Positions 54,477 to 64,000 of a DNA stretch of 64,000 nt are shown one piece after another. This DNA is from Tolypocladium sp. Sup5 PDA-1 (taxonomy: Eukaryota; Ascomycota; Sordariomycetes; Hypocreales; Ophiocordycipitaceae), in NCBI GenBank assembly GCA_000750105.3, contig JPHH03000047.1:186001-250000 (forward strand), given 5' to 3'. Numbering within the stretch: position 1 is the first letter of the stretch; each line of letters opens with the position of its first letter. The notes under the pieces were generated by a model. It had not been told where the DNA came from, made no database searches, and worked only from the letters and a program-made list of their open reading frames with translations. The translations under genes were made by a program, and so were the position numbers.

Positions 54477-56245
54477 CCCTCGCGTCCCGCGCCAGCTGGT
54501 CGCGCCTCTGTCTGGGACGTGGGTTTCGAGATGCTGCAAAAGACGAAGGATTCGATCGTGACGGCGTCAACGAGGGCCAAAGCCGGACGCGGCGGCGGCG
54601 TGCGGGCCTCGACTCGGACTCGGGCTCGGACTCGGCGGCGCTGGCGTCGAGGTTTCGTTTCTTCAGCGTCGGAGCGTGCCGCTGGCGACTTCAGGGCGAG
54701 CCATTCGCCGGCGCGAATTGGGCGGGATGCAGGCGCGTGCGTGCGTCGTCGGTTCGGGGCCTCTGGTCCAGGCGATGAGGCCGCGAGGAATTGGGCGCTG
54801 GGCGGTGGTTGCAGCGGCGGTTGGATTCGAGGGGAGATGAATTGGGAAAAGACGAGATGCCATGGATGGATGCACTCCGAGGTTGGTGGACGACATGGGG
54901 CTGGCTGCTGCGGGCTGGGCTGCGCTTGGGCTGGGTCGAGGGAGATGACGGTCGGTTGACAGGTGCCCAGCATCCAGGTAGCGGCCAGGTACCCCGTCGC
55001 CGAGGCCCGGCGGTGATGTCACCACTGGTGGCGTGATTCCAGGCCGCAGGGTGACTTCCAGGGTACGGAGTACCAGGTCTAATTGCGTTGCAGCTGCAGC
55101 GAACGCTCCATGCTCCATGCTCCCGCCCTGGCCTGGCGAATGAGCTCATCAACCCGGTACCGTCACCAGTCAACAACGTCCGCGGCCACTCCATCATGTC
55201 GTGCGTCGATGGATATATTTAGCAAAAAAGCCTGGCAAATGCACGGGCCGTGAAAGTCTCAAGAGCGACACCGGACGTGCAGCTGCGACGCTCAGGCCAC
55301 AGACAAACCTTCGCCGTCTGTTACTCGTACTACGTCGATAATTGGAGCAGCCGGGCAGCTCGGGGTCGCAAAGGCAAGCTGGAAGCTGGTCTGATCGTGC
55401 GCATGGGCGCTTCCCCAGGTTTCACAAGGTGGGCTCCAGGAGCCCTTCATCGACCGGGGTGAGGCGAATGGATGAATGCCGAGCAACGTTGACCTCTGGT
55501 TCCATGTAAGCTGATCCGGTCTTCTTGGAAAGCTTCAGAACAGCAACGTCTGCATTTTCGGTTCGTTGGTTGAGCATTGGCCTCTGCATAACACTAGAAG
55601 AGCTTTGATCATTGATTTCCAGTGTGCCGCAACAAGTTGTTCCATTGTGCAGTTTAAAATCGAATCATCATGTCCAAACACTCCACTCGGATCTGCCGGT
55701 CTGGTAAAGCTTACTCCTCTCTGATGAATTAGACGTGTTTCATATATATTAAATCAAGCCACCACATGCAGCTTCACACGGCCAAAATGGCATGTCCTGG
55801 TTGGCACAGCGATCTTGACTGGGACTGATAAAAGTATAGGGTAACTTATTCCGTACCTAGCCACGGCTTCATTCATCACCACTGATAAAGAGTTGGCATT
55901 CACAGCTCGCCAGGACCATTCAAGTCGTAGCTCAGCGTACCCGAGCCTCAGCTTAATATTGAAACAATCCCTCTTTTCTAAGAGACGGCACCTAATCCTA
56001 CTCTCCTTCTTCCCGATCCCCCGTCATCTACTCCGTCCCAGTGCGCCCTCTGCATCTTGACCCTCCCCCAAAACTCCCAGCATGAGACACCCAACAGTGT
56101 CAACAGGACCCGAAAACTCCCTGTCCCATGCCATGCATGCGCGATTACTATAATACACTTATCCCAAACTGCCGTGATGATATTGAGACAGACCACAAGA
56201 CCCAGAGCAAGAAGTAGACGCCGTCAGCCCATGCACATGCGCCGT
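54477..56245. other. Intergenic region between the kinase and SWR1
   Basis: About 1.8 kb: the kinase promoter and 5' leader (GC-rich until about 55200), then AT-richer DNA, then the SWR1 3' region. GGTACGGAGTACC, a perfect palindrome, lies at about 55058-55070. Overlapping open frames at 54263-55197 have no domain. No gene is supported. Confidence 0.45.
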
Positions 56246-59200
56246 TCAGCGTTTCCTCGTGTCCTTGCCCTTTTTCTTTCCCTTCTTCTTGTCCTTTGGT
56301 AACTCCAGTTTCGTGTGTTTGAGCTGCTCGGCCATGATGCCAAGCATGTACTGATCAATGTTGCGAACCTTGTCGCCCCAAGCATTATACTCAGCGTCCT
56401 CGTCAATCTGCACCGACTCTGCCCCGTCGAGCACGGTGCCGTCGAGCACCAACTTGCCCGACGGCGTTCCCTGCCGCGTCGTCGAGGCACCCGAGGCCGG
56501 ACCAGAGGGCTTCTCGGTAAAGTCGGCGTCGTCTGCCTGGATTTCTCGCTCGGCGACGTGAGCAGCAGCCACGTCCTCTCTGTCCTCAGCCTGCTCGAGC
56601 ACCCTGCCGACGGTGCGCTGGTCGTTGTTGGTTCCTGGTCCACCCAACACGCGGTCCAACGCTGCGTCCGCGGCAGATACACCCTCACTCGTGAAGTCCA
56701 CTTTGTCCTCGAGAACGTCCCTGACAGAGACACGATTGAAGTAGTCGGTGGTGAACTCTCCTTCCTGAATCACGACGTCGTCGAGCATCTGTTTCTGCGA
56801 CGCTTTGCGCAAGATGTTGGCTTCGATGGTGTGCTCGCTGATGAGGCGGTAAATGTGCACATCCCGCGTTTGGCCAATTCGATGGCATCGATCCTGACAC
56901 TGCTTGTCCATGGCTGGGTTCCAGTCTTGGTCGTAGAAGATGACCGTGTCGGCACCGGTAAGGTTGATGCCCAGCCCACCGGATCTCGTGGACAAGATGA
57001 AGCACAGGATGCGAGGGTCGTTGTTGAACCGGTCCGTCAGGATCTGCCGCTGTTCCACCTTGGTCGCTCCGTCGAGGCGAAGATATTTGTGCCCGTGAAT
57101 GTTGAGGAACTGCTCCAGGATATCCAGCACCTTGGTCATTTGCGTGAAGATGAGGGCGCGGTGACCGCCGGCTTGCAGTTTACGAAGCAGCTTGTCCAGT
57201 ACCTGGAGCTTGCCGCAGTCGTATTGGAGCAGACGCTTATCGGGAAACTGGATGCTGAGCCGCATCCGGGCCTCGTGCCAGGGATCAGCGGGAGGCATCT
57301 TTGGTAGGAACGGTGCCCATCGAACGGGAGCCGACAGCTTCAGGTCTTCCTCAACGAATGACTCGACGCCTTTGCGGCCCAGCATGAAGGGTTCCAGATC
57401 CCGCGTTACCACAGCTGGCGTTACGCATGAAAACTTTTCAATCGTCGTCTTGAAGCTGTCGGCACGCTGGCCCAGGGTTGGAGTCAGGGCGCGGATAAAG
57501 GTCGAGTCGTCCTCAAACCATGCCATTATCTTGCGGGGGACTCTCGGCCGCGGCCGGCAAGGGCGTCTGAACGCGTCAATGGACACCAGATCGACAATGT
57601 TCTTGCCAAATATCGGTCGCTGCTGGCGGCGTAGAGCATTGAGGTACACGCAATGCTGTAGCTCCTCAAACCTACCCCACCGAGATGCGCTCTCGAGGTA
57701 GGCAATGTTTGACTCCACCGTCGACGGGTCGAGGTTTGTGTAGGCCCCCTGGGCCCTAATCTTCTGGGCCTCTCGAAGGTCCATGAGTGCCCGATGTGAG
57801 CTCAGTTGAGCGATGCGCTCGGCTTTCACGCTCGACAGATGCTCGTGCTTGGTCGGGACCAGGTTCAAGAAGGGAAGATTGACCGCTCCCATTGGCGCTT
57901 CCGCTAGCAATGAACGTCGCAGCATTCGTTCGGTCACCTCGTATTCGGATGCGACAGACTTTTGCATGCGAAAAGAGGTCATGATGGGACGATCGACGAA
58001 CAGATCTGGGTGGTTGCAGACTTTGCGGAGCTGCATCAGACAGTTGATGATTGACAAGTAGTTGCCCGAGGCCAGCGTCGCCTTGGTGTCGTTTCGGGAC
58101 AGGAAACCGTCGTAGAGCTCGCGTTGCCGCTTCGATAGCCGGCAGAACTCGACATGCTCGTACTTGGCCGGCATTTGCTTCTCCACGTCGGCCTTGAGGC
58201 GACGCAGCAGGTACGGGCGGAGAACCTTGTGCAGCTTCGAGATGATGGCCCTGGCTTCGTCGTCCATCTGGTCTCTGCCGCTCTCCAAGATCTGAGACTC
58301 GGGCTTGTGAAACCAGTCATGGAACTCCTGGAGGTCCGCGAAGCCACCCACGCCGTTTTCCGCGGGCATGAGAAAGAAGAGCAAGGACCACAGCTCCGTA
58401 AGGTTGTTCTGCAGCGGCGTTCCGGTGAGCAGGAGCCGGGAGTGCGTGTTGAATCCCAGCAGTGTCTGCCACCGCTGAGACTTGAAGTTCTTGATGTTGT
58501 GCGCCTCGTCGAGAATCAGGTAGTGCCATCGTCGCCGCTTGAAGACTTGCTGGTCCTGGAGCACGAGCTGATAGGAAGTGATGCACACATTCCAAACGTC
58601 GTCGTTGTTCCAGCCCTGCCGTTTTCGTTTTCGCTCCTCTTGCGAGCCGTAGTAGGCAAGAATCTTGAAGCCCGGGCACCACTTCTTGAACTCCATCTCC
58701 CAGTTCAGCATCACACTCGTGGGTACAACAACCAGGTGGGGGCCCCAGACTTCGTGGTAGGTGGCCAGATGAGCGAGCAAGGCTATCGTCTGAATCGTTT
58801 TGCCCAGACCCATCTCGTCTGCGAGGATGCCGTTGGTGTTGTTTGCGTAGAGGCCGGCAAGCCAGTCGAGGCCATCGTGCTGATACTCACGCAACGTCCC
58901 CCGGAGGAGGAAAGGGATGTCGGTTTCGTGAGTTGTCTGCGCCCGCGTCGAGGGAGACCTGCTTGTTCCCGCCTTGGTCACCGCCAAGTCCTTTGTCGAC
59001 GCCACATCCACTTCGGAAGGCTTGGTCTCTGATGTCGGCGGAGACTGGCTGTGTTCTGGGCTGGGCGGATTCGTGACCGACTCCGTCCCAGGGCTTAGGG
59101 GTTTCTCCGCAACGATGGATACGGGGGCTGCAGCTCGGCTGTCGCTTGGCGCATCATTGACCGCGTCCGCCATCGGGGTGTCTTGGTCAGGCACGGCTGG

Positions 59201-61459
59201 AGGTTGATCGGTGGCGCCGTTTGGCCGCGTATCAGAGCCGGTGTCATCGTCGCTATTGTCCTGTACTGCCTTGACATGCCCGTTTGCGTCAGCTGCCGAA
59301 CCCTCAGCTGGGGGAGCCGGTGCTTGGTCCTCGCTCGGTTCGCTAACATGGCGCCCGATCTCAATGGCATCACCGTAGATGGAATCGGGATGGCGAACCA
59401 GCGACACTTCATCATCCTCATCATCGACAAGTCCGTTGGGGTCTGATGTAGGCCCTTCGGTGGCACCAGCTGCGTCGGCGTCGGGCATCTCGGTGTCCCC
59501 TTCATGCGTCTGGGGAGTATCCTGTGATGCTTCGTCGTTCATCTGCTTCAGCTCTGATTTGCCAAAGAATAGCCCGAGTAGGCCGCCCGCCTCTTCGGAC
59601 TCGGCATCGTCTTGGTCGGATTCGCCTTCCTCGTCCTCGTCCTCGTCACTGTCCATGTCGCTCGACCCGAGGTCATCGTCCATGTCGACCGACTCGTCGC
59701 TTGTGTCGCCGGCTGGGTCCGCGTCCATCTCCGCAATAGTCGGATCATTGGTCGCCGCATCATCCACAGCCGGCTCCAAGTTGGGGAGATTGGCGTACTT
59801 GGCTATTAGCTGTTCTTGAGTAAGACCTTCATCTGCTGCGTCTTTAGTGTCGTCCCCTTCGTCATCGTCGGAGCTTGACATGTTGTCGCTGTCAGCATCG
59901 GCATCGTCGCCACTTTCGTCAGAGCCCAGCCCAGATCCATCGTCGTCGCTCCCGGCGCTTAGATCGTCGCTCAGGTCGTCGAAGCCATCTTCGTCGGACG
60001 GAATTTCCGAGTCCAACGCACGGCGGGCTTGCAGCTTCTGTTCAGACAGGTTGACAGCTTCGTTCAGCGCAGCCTTGACCCGTCTTTGCTCCTCCGCTTC
60101 CCACGCTTCCAAGCGCTGCCGGTTAACTTGCGCCCGGACGTTCTCCCAAGTACCGAATATGGCCCTGGCGACCAGGCGATATCGTAGTATCCATTTTTCT
60201 CGTTCCTCGGCCTCGATTTCCTCTGCCGACTTTGGCTGGCGCCGAAGCCACTCGTCACGACAGGCCTCGGCGAGCTTCTTGGCCATCGACCGATGTCTTT
60301 GCTGCTCTGCCAGGAGGAGCTTGCGGAAGTTGGTCATGGCTTTTACCAGGTGGTCCTGTCGGGCCCACTGCCGCGGCGGCTCCTCCTCTCCTTCTGGCGC
60401 GAAGAGAGAGCATCGTTCTTCGGACAGGAGTCCACCGGGTTCCACCTCGTCTTCGATTCGCAGAATCAGCTGAGCATCTCTTTGCGCAACCTCCTCGGTA
60501 TACGGGGGGCCATCCTCCGAAGCCTGTAAGCCGCCCTCTTCGACTGGGATGTCGCCTCCGCGCGCCCAAAAGTCCTCGAAGCTTGTGCCAATCTTGGCTC
60601 GTTTTCGAACCTGGTCGGGGTGCACCAGCGGAATAACGCCCGAGCGGCCGGTGCGCAGCTTTATCCGAGGTGACCAGCTGTCGCCATCGTGGTGGGCGTA
60701 TATGGAGTCGTGAGTGGGCGTCGTCTGCTCCTTGGCACCGGCGGCGTCAAGGCGTGACGTTCGTCGAGGTCGAGTCGAGTGGCGCGTTGGTGGAGGCGGC
60801 GGCGAGGGGGTTCGGCGGCGCGTAGGACGGGTCGAGGATCTCGGCTCTGGCGCAGGCTTCCGTGACGCGGCTTTCGAAGTCGATGCCGCCTTCTTCGGAG
60901 GGGGATGCGGCTTGTCCTTGGCGGCGGCCGTCTTGGCCCCCCTGGCGACGATGGACGACTCGTCCTTTTTCGGCGGACTGGCAGAGGGCCCGTTCAAGGA
61001 ATGCCTCGTCAGTCGTCTCTTGCCTCGAGGCTGGAACTCGAGCGGCAAGGTGTTGATTCGGCCGGATTTGCGGCGCCCGCCCTCGGTAAAGGAGGTAGGA
61101 CCCTCGGCCTCGATCTTCTTCCACGGCGGCGACTCCAGCTTGGGTTTGCGCGACGCGGGCGGAGGAGTTGCGTCTCGAGTGCGCTGTCTCTTGGCTGGCC
61201 GCTCGCCGTCGTCGCCGTCGTCGCCATCGCCATCGCCATCACCGCCGTTGACTTGTGCGGGCACGTGTCCATTCGTCTGCGGCGTCGCGTCCGCATCGAC
61301 GTGTTCGCTTGCCAGGGGCTCAGCGATGTCATCGTCTGCCTCGGCCGCCGTCGGAGCCGCGTCGTCTGGACGCGCTGGACGCTCGTCGCGCGTGGTTTCG
61401 GGGGCCACAGGATCCGCGATGGCCAGGACGTTGTCGGGCGACGCGGTCTCGGGCATCAT
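56246..61459 (-). CDS. SWR1: SWR1 chromatin-remodelling ATPase
   Basis: Catalytic ATPase of the SWR1 complex, which exchanges H2A for H2A.Z in nucleosomes. One uninterrupted minus-strand exon of 1737 residues, within the fungal range. The acidic, Pro/Ser-rich N terminus leads to the HSA region (about 415-475: EEIEAEEREKWILRYRL, ARAIFGTWENVRAQV). A long Asp/Glu-rich stretch (about 510-640) fits the H2A.Z-H2B contact region of the family. The helicase N lobe has LADEMGLGKTIQTIALL (about 885), ILDEAHNIKNF (about 983) and LLTGTPLQNNLTELWSLL. A long insertion separates it from the C lobe: ALIFTQMTKVLDILEQF, LSTRSGGLGINLTGAD and CHRIGQTRDVHIYRL (about 1525). The insertion marks the INO80/SWR1 class; SWR1 rather than INO80 is favoured by the domain order and the QEGEFTTDYF tail. 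Two tandem ATGs start the gene. Confidence 0.93.
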   Translation of the reverse strand: MMPETASPDNVLAIADPVAPETTRDERPARPDDAAPTAAEADDDIAEPLASEHVDADATPQTNGHVPAQVNGGDGDGDGDDGDDGERPAKRQRTRDATPPPASRKPKLESPPWKKIEAEGPTSFTEGGRRKSGRINTLPLEFQPRGKRRLTRHSLNGPSASPPKKDESSIVARGAKTAAAKDKPHPPPKKAASTSKAASRKPAPEPRSSTRPTRRRTPSPPPPPTRHSTRPRRTSRLDAAGAKEQTTPTHDSIYAHHDGDSWSPRIKLRTGRSGVIPLVHPDQVRKRAKIGTSFEDFWARGGDIPVEEGGLQASEDGPPYTEEVAQRDAQLILRIEDEVEPGGLLSEERCSLFAPEGEEEPPRQWARQDHLVKAMTNFRKLLLAEQQRHRSMAKKLAEACRDEWLRRQPKSAEEIEAEEREKWILRYRLVARAIFGTWENVRAQVNRQRLEAWEAEEQRRVKAALNEAVNLSEQKLQARRALDSEIPSDEDGFDDLSDDLSAGSDDDGSGLGSDESGDDADADSDNMSSSDDDEGDDTKDAADEGLTQEQLIAKYANLPNLEPAVDDAATNDPTIAEMDADPAGDTSDESVDMDDDLGSSDMDSDEDEDEEGESDQDDAESEEAGGLLGLFFGKSELKQMNDEASQDTPQTHEGDTEMPDADAAGATEGPTSDPNGLVDDEDDEVSLVRHPDSIYGDAIEIGRHVSEPSEDQAPAPPAEGSAADANGHVKAVQDNSDDDTGSDTRPNGATDQPPAVPDQDTPMADAVNDAPSDSRAAAPVSIVAEKPLSPGTESVTNPPSPEHSQSPPTSETKPSEVDVASTKDLAVTKAGTSRSPSTRAQTTHETDIPFLLRGTLREYQHDGLDWLAGLYANNTNGILADEMGLGKTIQTIALLAHLATYHEVWGPHLVVVPTSVMLNWEMEFKKWCPGFKILAYYGSQEERKRKRQGWNNDDVWNVCITSYQLVLQDQQVFKRRRWHYLILDEAHNIKNFKSQRWQTLLGFNTHSRLLLTGTPLQNNLTELWSLLFFLMPAENGVGGFADLQEFHDWFHKPESQILESGRDQMDDEARAIISKLHKVLRPYLLRRLKADVEKQMPAKYEHVEFCRLSKRQRELYDGFLSRNDTKATLASGNYLSIINCLMQLRKVCNHPDLFVDRPIMTSFRMQKSVASEYEVTERMLRRSLLAEAPMGAVNLPFLNLVPTKHEHLSSVKAERIAQLSSHRALMDLREAQKIRAQGAYTNLDPSTVESNIAYLESASRWGRFEELQHCVYLNALRRQQRPIFGKNIVDLVSIDAFRRPCRPRPRVPRKIMAWFEDDSTFIRALTPTLGQRADSFKTTIEKFSCVTPAVVTRDLEPFMLGRKGVESFVEEDLKLSAPVRWAPFLPKMPPADPWHEARMRLSIQFPDKRLLQYDCGKLQVLDKLLRKLQAGGHRALIFTQMTKVLDILEQFLNIHGHKYLRLDGATKVEQRQILTDRFNNDPRILCFILSTRSGGLGINLTGADTVIFYDQDWNPAMDKQCQDRCHRIGQTRDVHIYRLISEHTIEANILRKASQKQMLDDVVIQEGEFTTDYFNRVSVRDVLEDKVDFTSEGVSAADAALDRVLGGPGTNNDQRTVGRVLEQAEDREDVAAAHVAEREIQADDADFTEKPSGPASGASTTRQGTPSGKLVLDGTVLDGAESVQIDEDAEYNAWGDKVRNIDQYMLGIMAEQLKHTKLELPKDKKKGKKKGKDTRKR

Positions 61460-61983
61460 AGCAAGGTGGAGCCAGGAGACGCAGAGGGCGATATCTCGAC
61501 GAGGCAAACATTGGCAGGGCGGAAATTAGGGTCTATGGAATGGTAGCGCTTCAGTGAATATTCATACAAGGTCTGCACATGATCAGAGGCCTGTGGCGTG
61601 GCCGGCGGCGGTTTTTGCGTGCGAAATCCGTGTCGTCAGCAAAACTTTTGGATCGGGAGAAATTGCCAGACGACAGCGACATGGGTGAGGTGGAGGTGCT
61701 GTAACGGTAACTGCAGTTGCCCCCCTGCCTGTCGCTGGAAGCCCGGCGTGAAGCGCGACCGCGCTAGCCCGGCGTGTGCGTGGCGGCCTCAGGCATCAAC
61801 TTTTAGCTCGAATCACCACAACCTCATCATCAGGAAGCACCTTGAGCCAATTGACCCGCCATCGTCACCGAGCAATTGGGCGCCCACGGACCTGCCAACC
61901 CGCCCAACGTGAGTTGCAGCCGACGAGCGACGAGCTCATGCGTACCGAGGTTTGCGCGCACGCCAACTGACCGCCGTCGACAG
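61460..61983. promoter_or_regulatory. Shared divergent promoter of SWR1 and the complex I subunit gene
   Basis: A 524 bp stretch between divergent start codons, so it carries both promoters and 5' UTRs. No TATA box is obvious. Confidence 0.5.
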
Positions 61984-62634
61984 ATGCTCCCCCAGCGAAT
62001 TGCGCGGGCCTCTGCCCTGCGCACCAGCCTTGCGGCCGCCCGACGACTACCGACGACGCAGCGACGAGGCTTCCTGCCGCACTCGTACACGGCGAAGAAG
62101 ACGATGGACGACAAGTTCCCCGAACCTCCGCATATGAGCGAGGCCGAGGACCCCGGCATGGTCAGTGTTGGCGGCGCGGACGATGGATCGCAGCCCGTCG
62201 GAGACTGACAAACTGCGCGCAGAACGGCGGCTACATCAACCCTCCGCGGATCAAGCGACAGTTCCGCGACCCCCATGCGAGCTGGTGGGACCCCCAGGAG
62301 CGACGGAACTTTGGCGAGCCCATCCACGAGGACAACGACGTGCTCGGAATCTTCTCGCCGTGGGAGTACACCTGGACGACCACCGGCCCCGGCGTGGTCA
62401 TGGTCGGCACCTTCATCGCCGTCTTCTTGGGCGTCTCCGGAGTCGTGTACCTCAACTACCCCGACAAGCAGTCATACCCGAAGGAGTTTGAGGGCGGACT
62501 GGAGCGGGAACTGGGTGGCCCCGGAGCCGTGAGGGTAGGTCAATTGGCGCAAGTTCGCAGATCCATGCAGTGTGCTAACATGTGTGCAGGCACGGATGGC
62601 CGGCGACGAGACCCGTGAACAGAATCGGAGTTGA
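61984..62634 (+). CDS. NADH:ubiquinone oxidoreductase ASHI/NDUFB8 subunit
   Basis: Accessory membrane-arm subunit of respiratory complex I, the fungal counterpart of NDUFB8 (ASHI). Three exons, 61984-62160, 62223-62534 and 62590-62634, give 177 residues. The N terminus MLPQRIARASALRTSLAAA with Arg/Ser/Ala bias is a mitochondrial targeting sequence. The core reads NGGYINPPRIKRQFRDP, WWDPQERRNFGEPIHED and NDVLGIFSPWEYTWTT, followed by one membrane helix (VVMVGTFIAVFLGVSGVVYL) and YPKEFEGGLERELGG. The first intron starts GTCAGT right after PGM; the last exon encodes ARMAGDETREQNRS. It shares its promoter region with SWR1. Confidence 0.93.
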
Positions 62635-63489
62635 TTTGTACATAAACCTAGGCGCGGAATACAGGATGTCTTGTGGAACCAGCTGATCGGAATGGGATAT
62701 GCTCACGCGAGGATGTGAACGGTGGATGGCTCAACAAGTAGCTGCTGTACCAATCCCGACTTTCCTTTGTTCAACTGTCACTATCCGGTACCGATATGCT
62801 GCTGACGTTGAATGCTCGCCATGGCCGCATGCTCCAGACTATCCTGCATATTGACATTACGCCCCGTCGCCCCGAAGGACTGGGTCAGGAGCACCCAACG
62901 GTATTCAATGGCCCATCGACAACGAGTGACTAGGACCTGCTTGCTGACTGGCATCTTCGCTTACAGTCGCCGTGTTTGGCGGGCTAATCTCTCGCTACAA
63001 TGGTAGGAACCGAGGCTGGCTCCATCACTCCCTGCACTTACATTCTCCCGGGCCGATGCCGACCCAGCTGCCCACCTCAACGACACTCCCTTGACGTTCT
63101 TGAACAACCCTGCAGTCTGAAGCCCCCATCAACGCCTGCCTGGGATACCGCGGCATTCGCCGATGACAGCATCACAAGCTGGCTTGCAAGGCTAATTGGC
63201 TAGGGACGTCCGCATTTGCTGCTTCCTCCTGGCCTGATGCGAGCAGTACGTACTCGGCGAGTGCCCGTGACTCGATCTGGTACCCGGGCGGTGGCGCATA
63301 TCGCGTTTAGATGCAGCAGCCTGGCCTGAACTGTCCATTCGAACTCTTCTCTCCAACCATTTCCCCTCTGCGTTTGACGAACATCACCTCGGCTCTTTGC
63401 CATTCTCAGGCTCCGTCTTCGCCACCACAGCCATAGACCTGCAGTTCTCTGGCTGTCCCGTACGGCTTCTCCTTCCGTGGTGCCTCACG
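62635..63489. other. Intergenic region before the right-edge gene
   Basis: About 850 bp with only short domain-free open frames (for example 63000-63203, plus). A GTACGTACTCGG word lies at about 63247. Presumed 3' UTR of the complex I gene and promoter of the next gene. Confidence 0.45.
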
Positions 63490-64000
63490 ATGCGCTATGA
63501 GGATTGGGACATTCTGCTCTTCCCCAGAGGCTGCAAGACTCCCGTGAAGGAGTTCAAGGCGGCTTGCAATGTCGTTCACGATGCAGGTATGGTCAAATTC
63601 ACCGCCCATCTTCCTGCCATGATCGCAAACTGACATTGGCTGCCTCCCAGAGTTCTCCCATAGCCACGGCTCGATTGGTCTGCCGACAGTCTGCTGCTTT
63701 ATCCCGAGCCTGGCACCCGGCGCCCCCTTCCAAGTCTCGATCCATTCCTGGTCGGACGCGATTGTGAGCCAGTTTGCCAGGTCCTACAGCAAGTTCCCTG
63801 ACACGGTCAAGTTTGAGGCGAGGCTCTTCATCGATGGTAGACTGGTCGCGTATGATGGGCTCCCTATGCGGCTCTCTTGAGCTTCGTGTTGGCTGACACC
63901 ATGCCAGCTCCACGGCATTGGATCGAAAGACCACTTGGCCTCACGTCATTGCCCACACCTTCGGTTGGCCCTGACCCCGTCTGCCCGTGGCTGCCCCTTG
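63490..64000 (+). CDS. Conserved fungal hypothetical protein, 5' part only
   Basis: Partial gene running off the right edge. Exons 63490-63586, 63651-63849 and from 63908 join in frame: MRYEDWDILLFPRGCKTP, KEFKAACNVVHDA, then SIGLPTVCCFIPSLAPG and PFQVSIHSWSDAIVSQFARS, KFEARLFIDGRLVASTAL, then RKTTWPHVIAHTF. The pattern, a short N terminus then 'PTVxCFIPSLxxGxPFQxSIHSW' then 'KFEARxFIDGRxVA', is shared by a Pezizomycotina family of unknown function. Each junction restores this pattern. A GTTGGC near 63963 could be the next donor, because the frame otherwise meets TGA at 63971. An open frame extends upstream to about 63397, so an earlier start is possible. Nothing can be said about its role. 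Confidence 0.6.

Noticed and set aside
60231..60640. Antisense open frames in SWR1
   Set aside because: Shadows of an acidic, GC-rich single-exon gene; no independent evidence.
1..64000. tRNA, rRNA, riboswitch, CRISPR or prophage features
   Set aside because: Looked for tRNA B-box-like words and repeat-spacer arrays by eye and found none; the window is eukaryotic nuclear DNA.

Overview
The window is nuclear DNA of a filamentous ascomycete, most like Sordariomycetes/Hypocreales. Coding exons are GC-rich and introns are short (about 50-110 bp, GTRNGT...AG with CTRAC-type branch sites). The housekeeping genes match Pezizomycotina families, and the intergenic and accessory DNA carries decayed sequence with C-to-T-like stop codons suggestive of RIP. 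No bacterial, viral or organellar segment, rRNA, tRNA or CRISPR was seen.

Layout: (1) 0.3-17.8 kb is a core block: CCT2 chaperonin subunit and eIF3b (divergent), the UPR sensor IRE1, a HEL2/ZNF598 ubiquitin ligase (convergent with IRE1), a SWIB/DEK_C chromatin protein and a membrane-anchored DUF3445/HODM-like haem protein. (2) 17.8-39.2 kb is accessory. A broken flavin monooxygenase is followed by three same-strand genes, for an ATP-grasp enzyme, a TauD-type Fe(II)/2-oxoglutarate dioxygenase and a PaaK-like adenylating enzyme. They look like a compact small-molecule pathway and are the best candidate for an undescribed system here. Two secreted proteases (pepsin-like at 28.9 kb, deuterolysin at 39.3 kb) flank a roughly 9 kb AT-richer island. 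The island holds a coiled-coil family gene or relic, RIP-like non-coding DNA, a membrane-tailed gene with an RHAAVHR motif, and a frameshifted OrsD/DUF3505-like fragment. (3) 40.8-64 kb returns to core genes: a nuclear-looking hypothetical protein, the NatB subunit Mdm20/Arm1, Cox23, the GGTase-I beta subunit (divergent from ILM1), a KIN4-like kinase, SWR1 (divergent from the NDUFB8/ASHI subunit of complex I), and a 5' part of a conserved fungal hypothetical gene running off the right edge.

The core genes serve separate housekeeping tasks: protein folding and quality control (CCT2, IRE1, HEL2, NatB), translation (eIF3b), chromatin (SWR1, SWIB), respiration (Cox23, NDUFB8) and prenylation. They share no pathway. 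Exon boundaries below were worked out by hand from splice consensus, reading-frame continuity and family resemblance. No alignment or database search was run.
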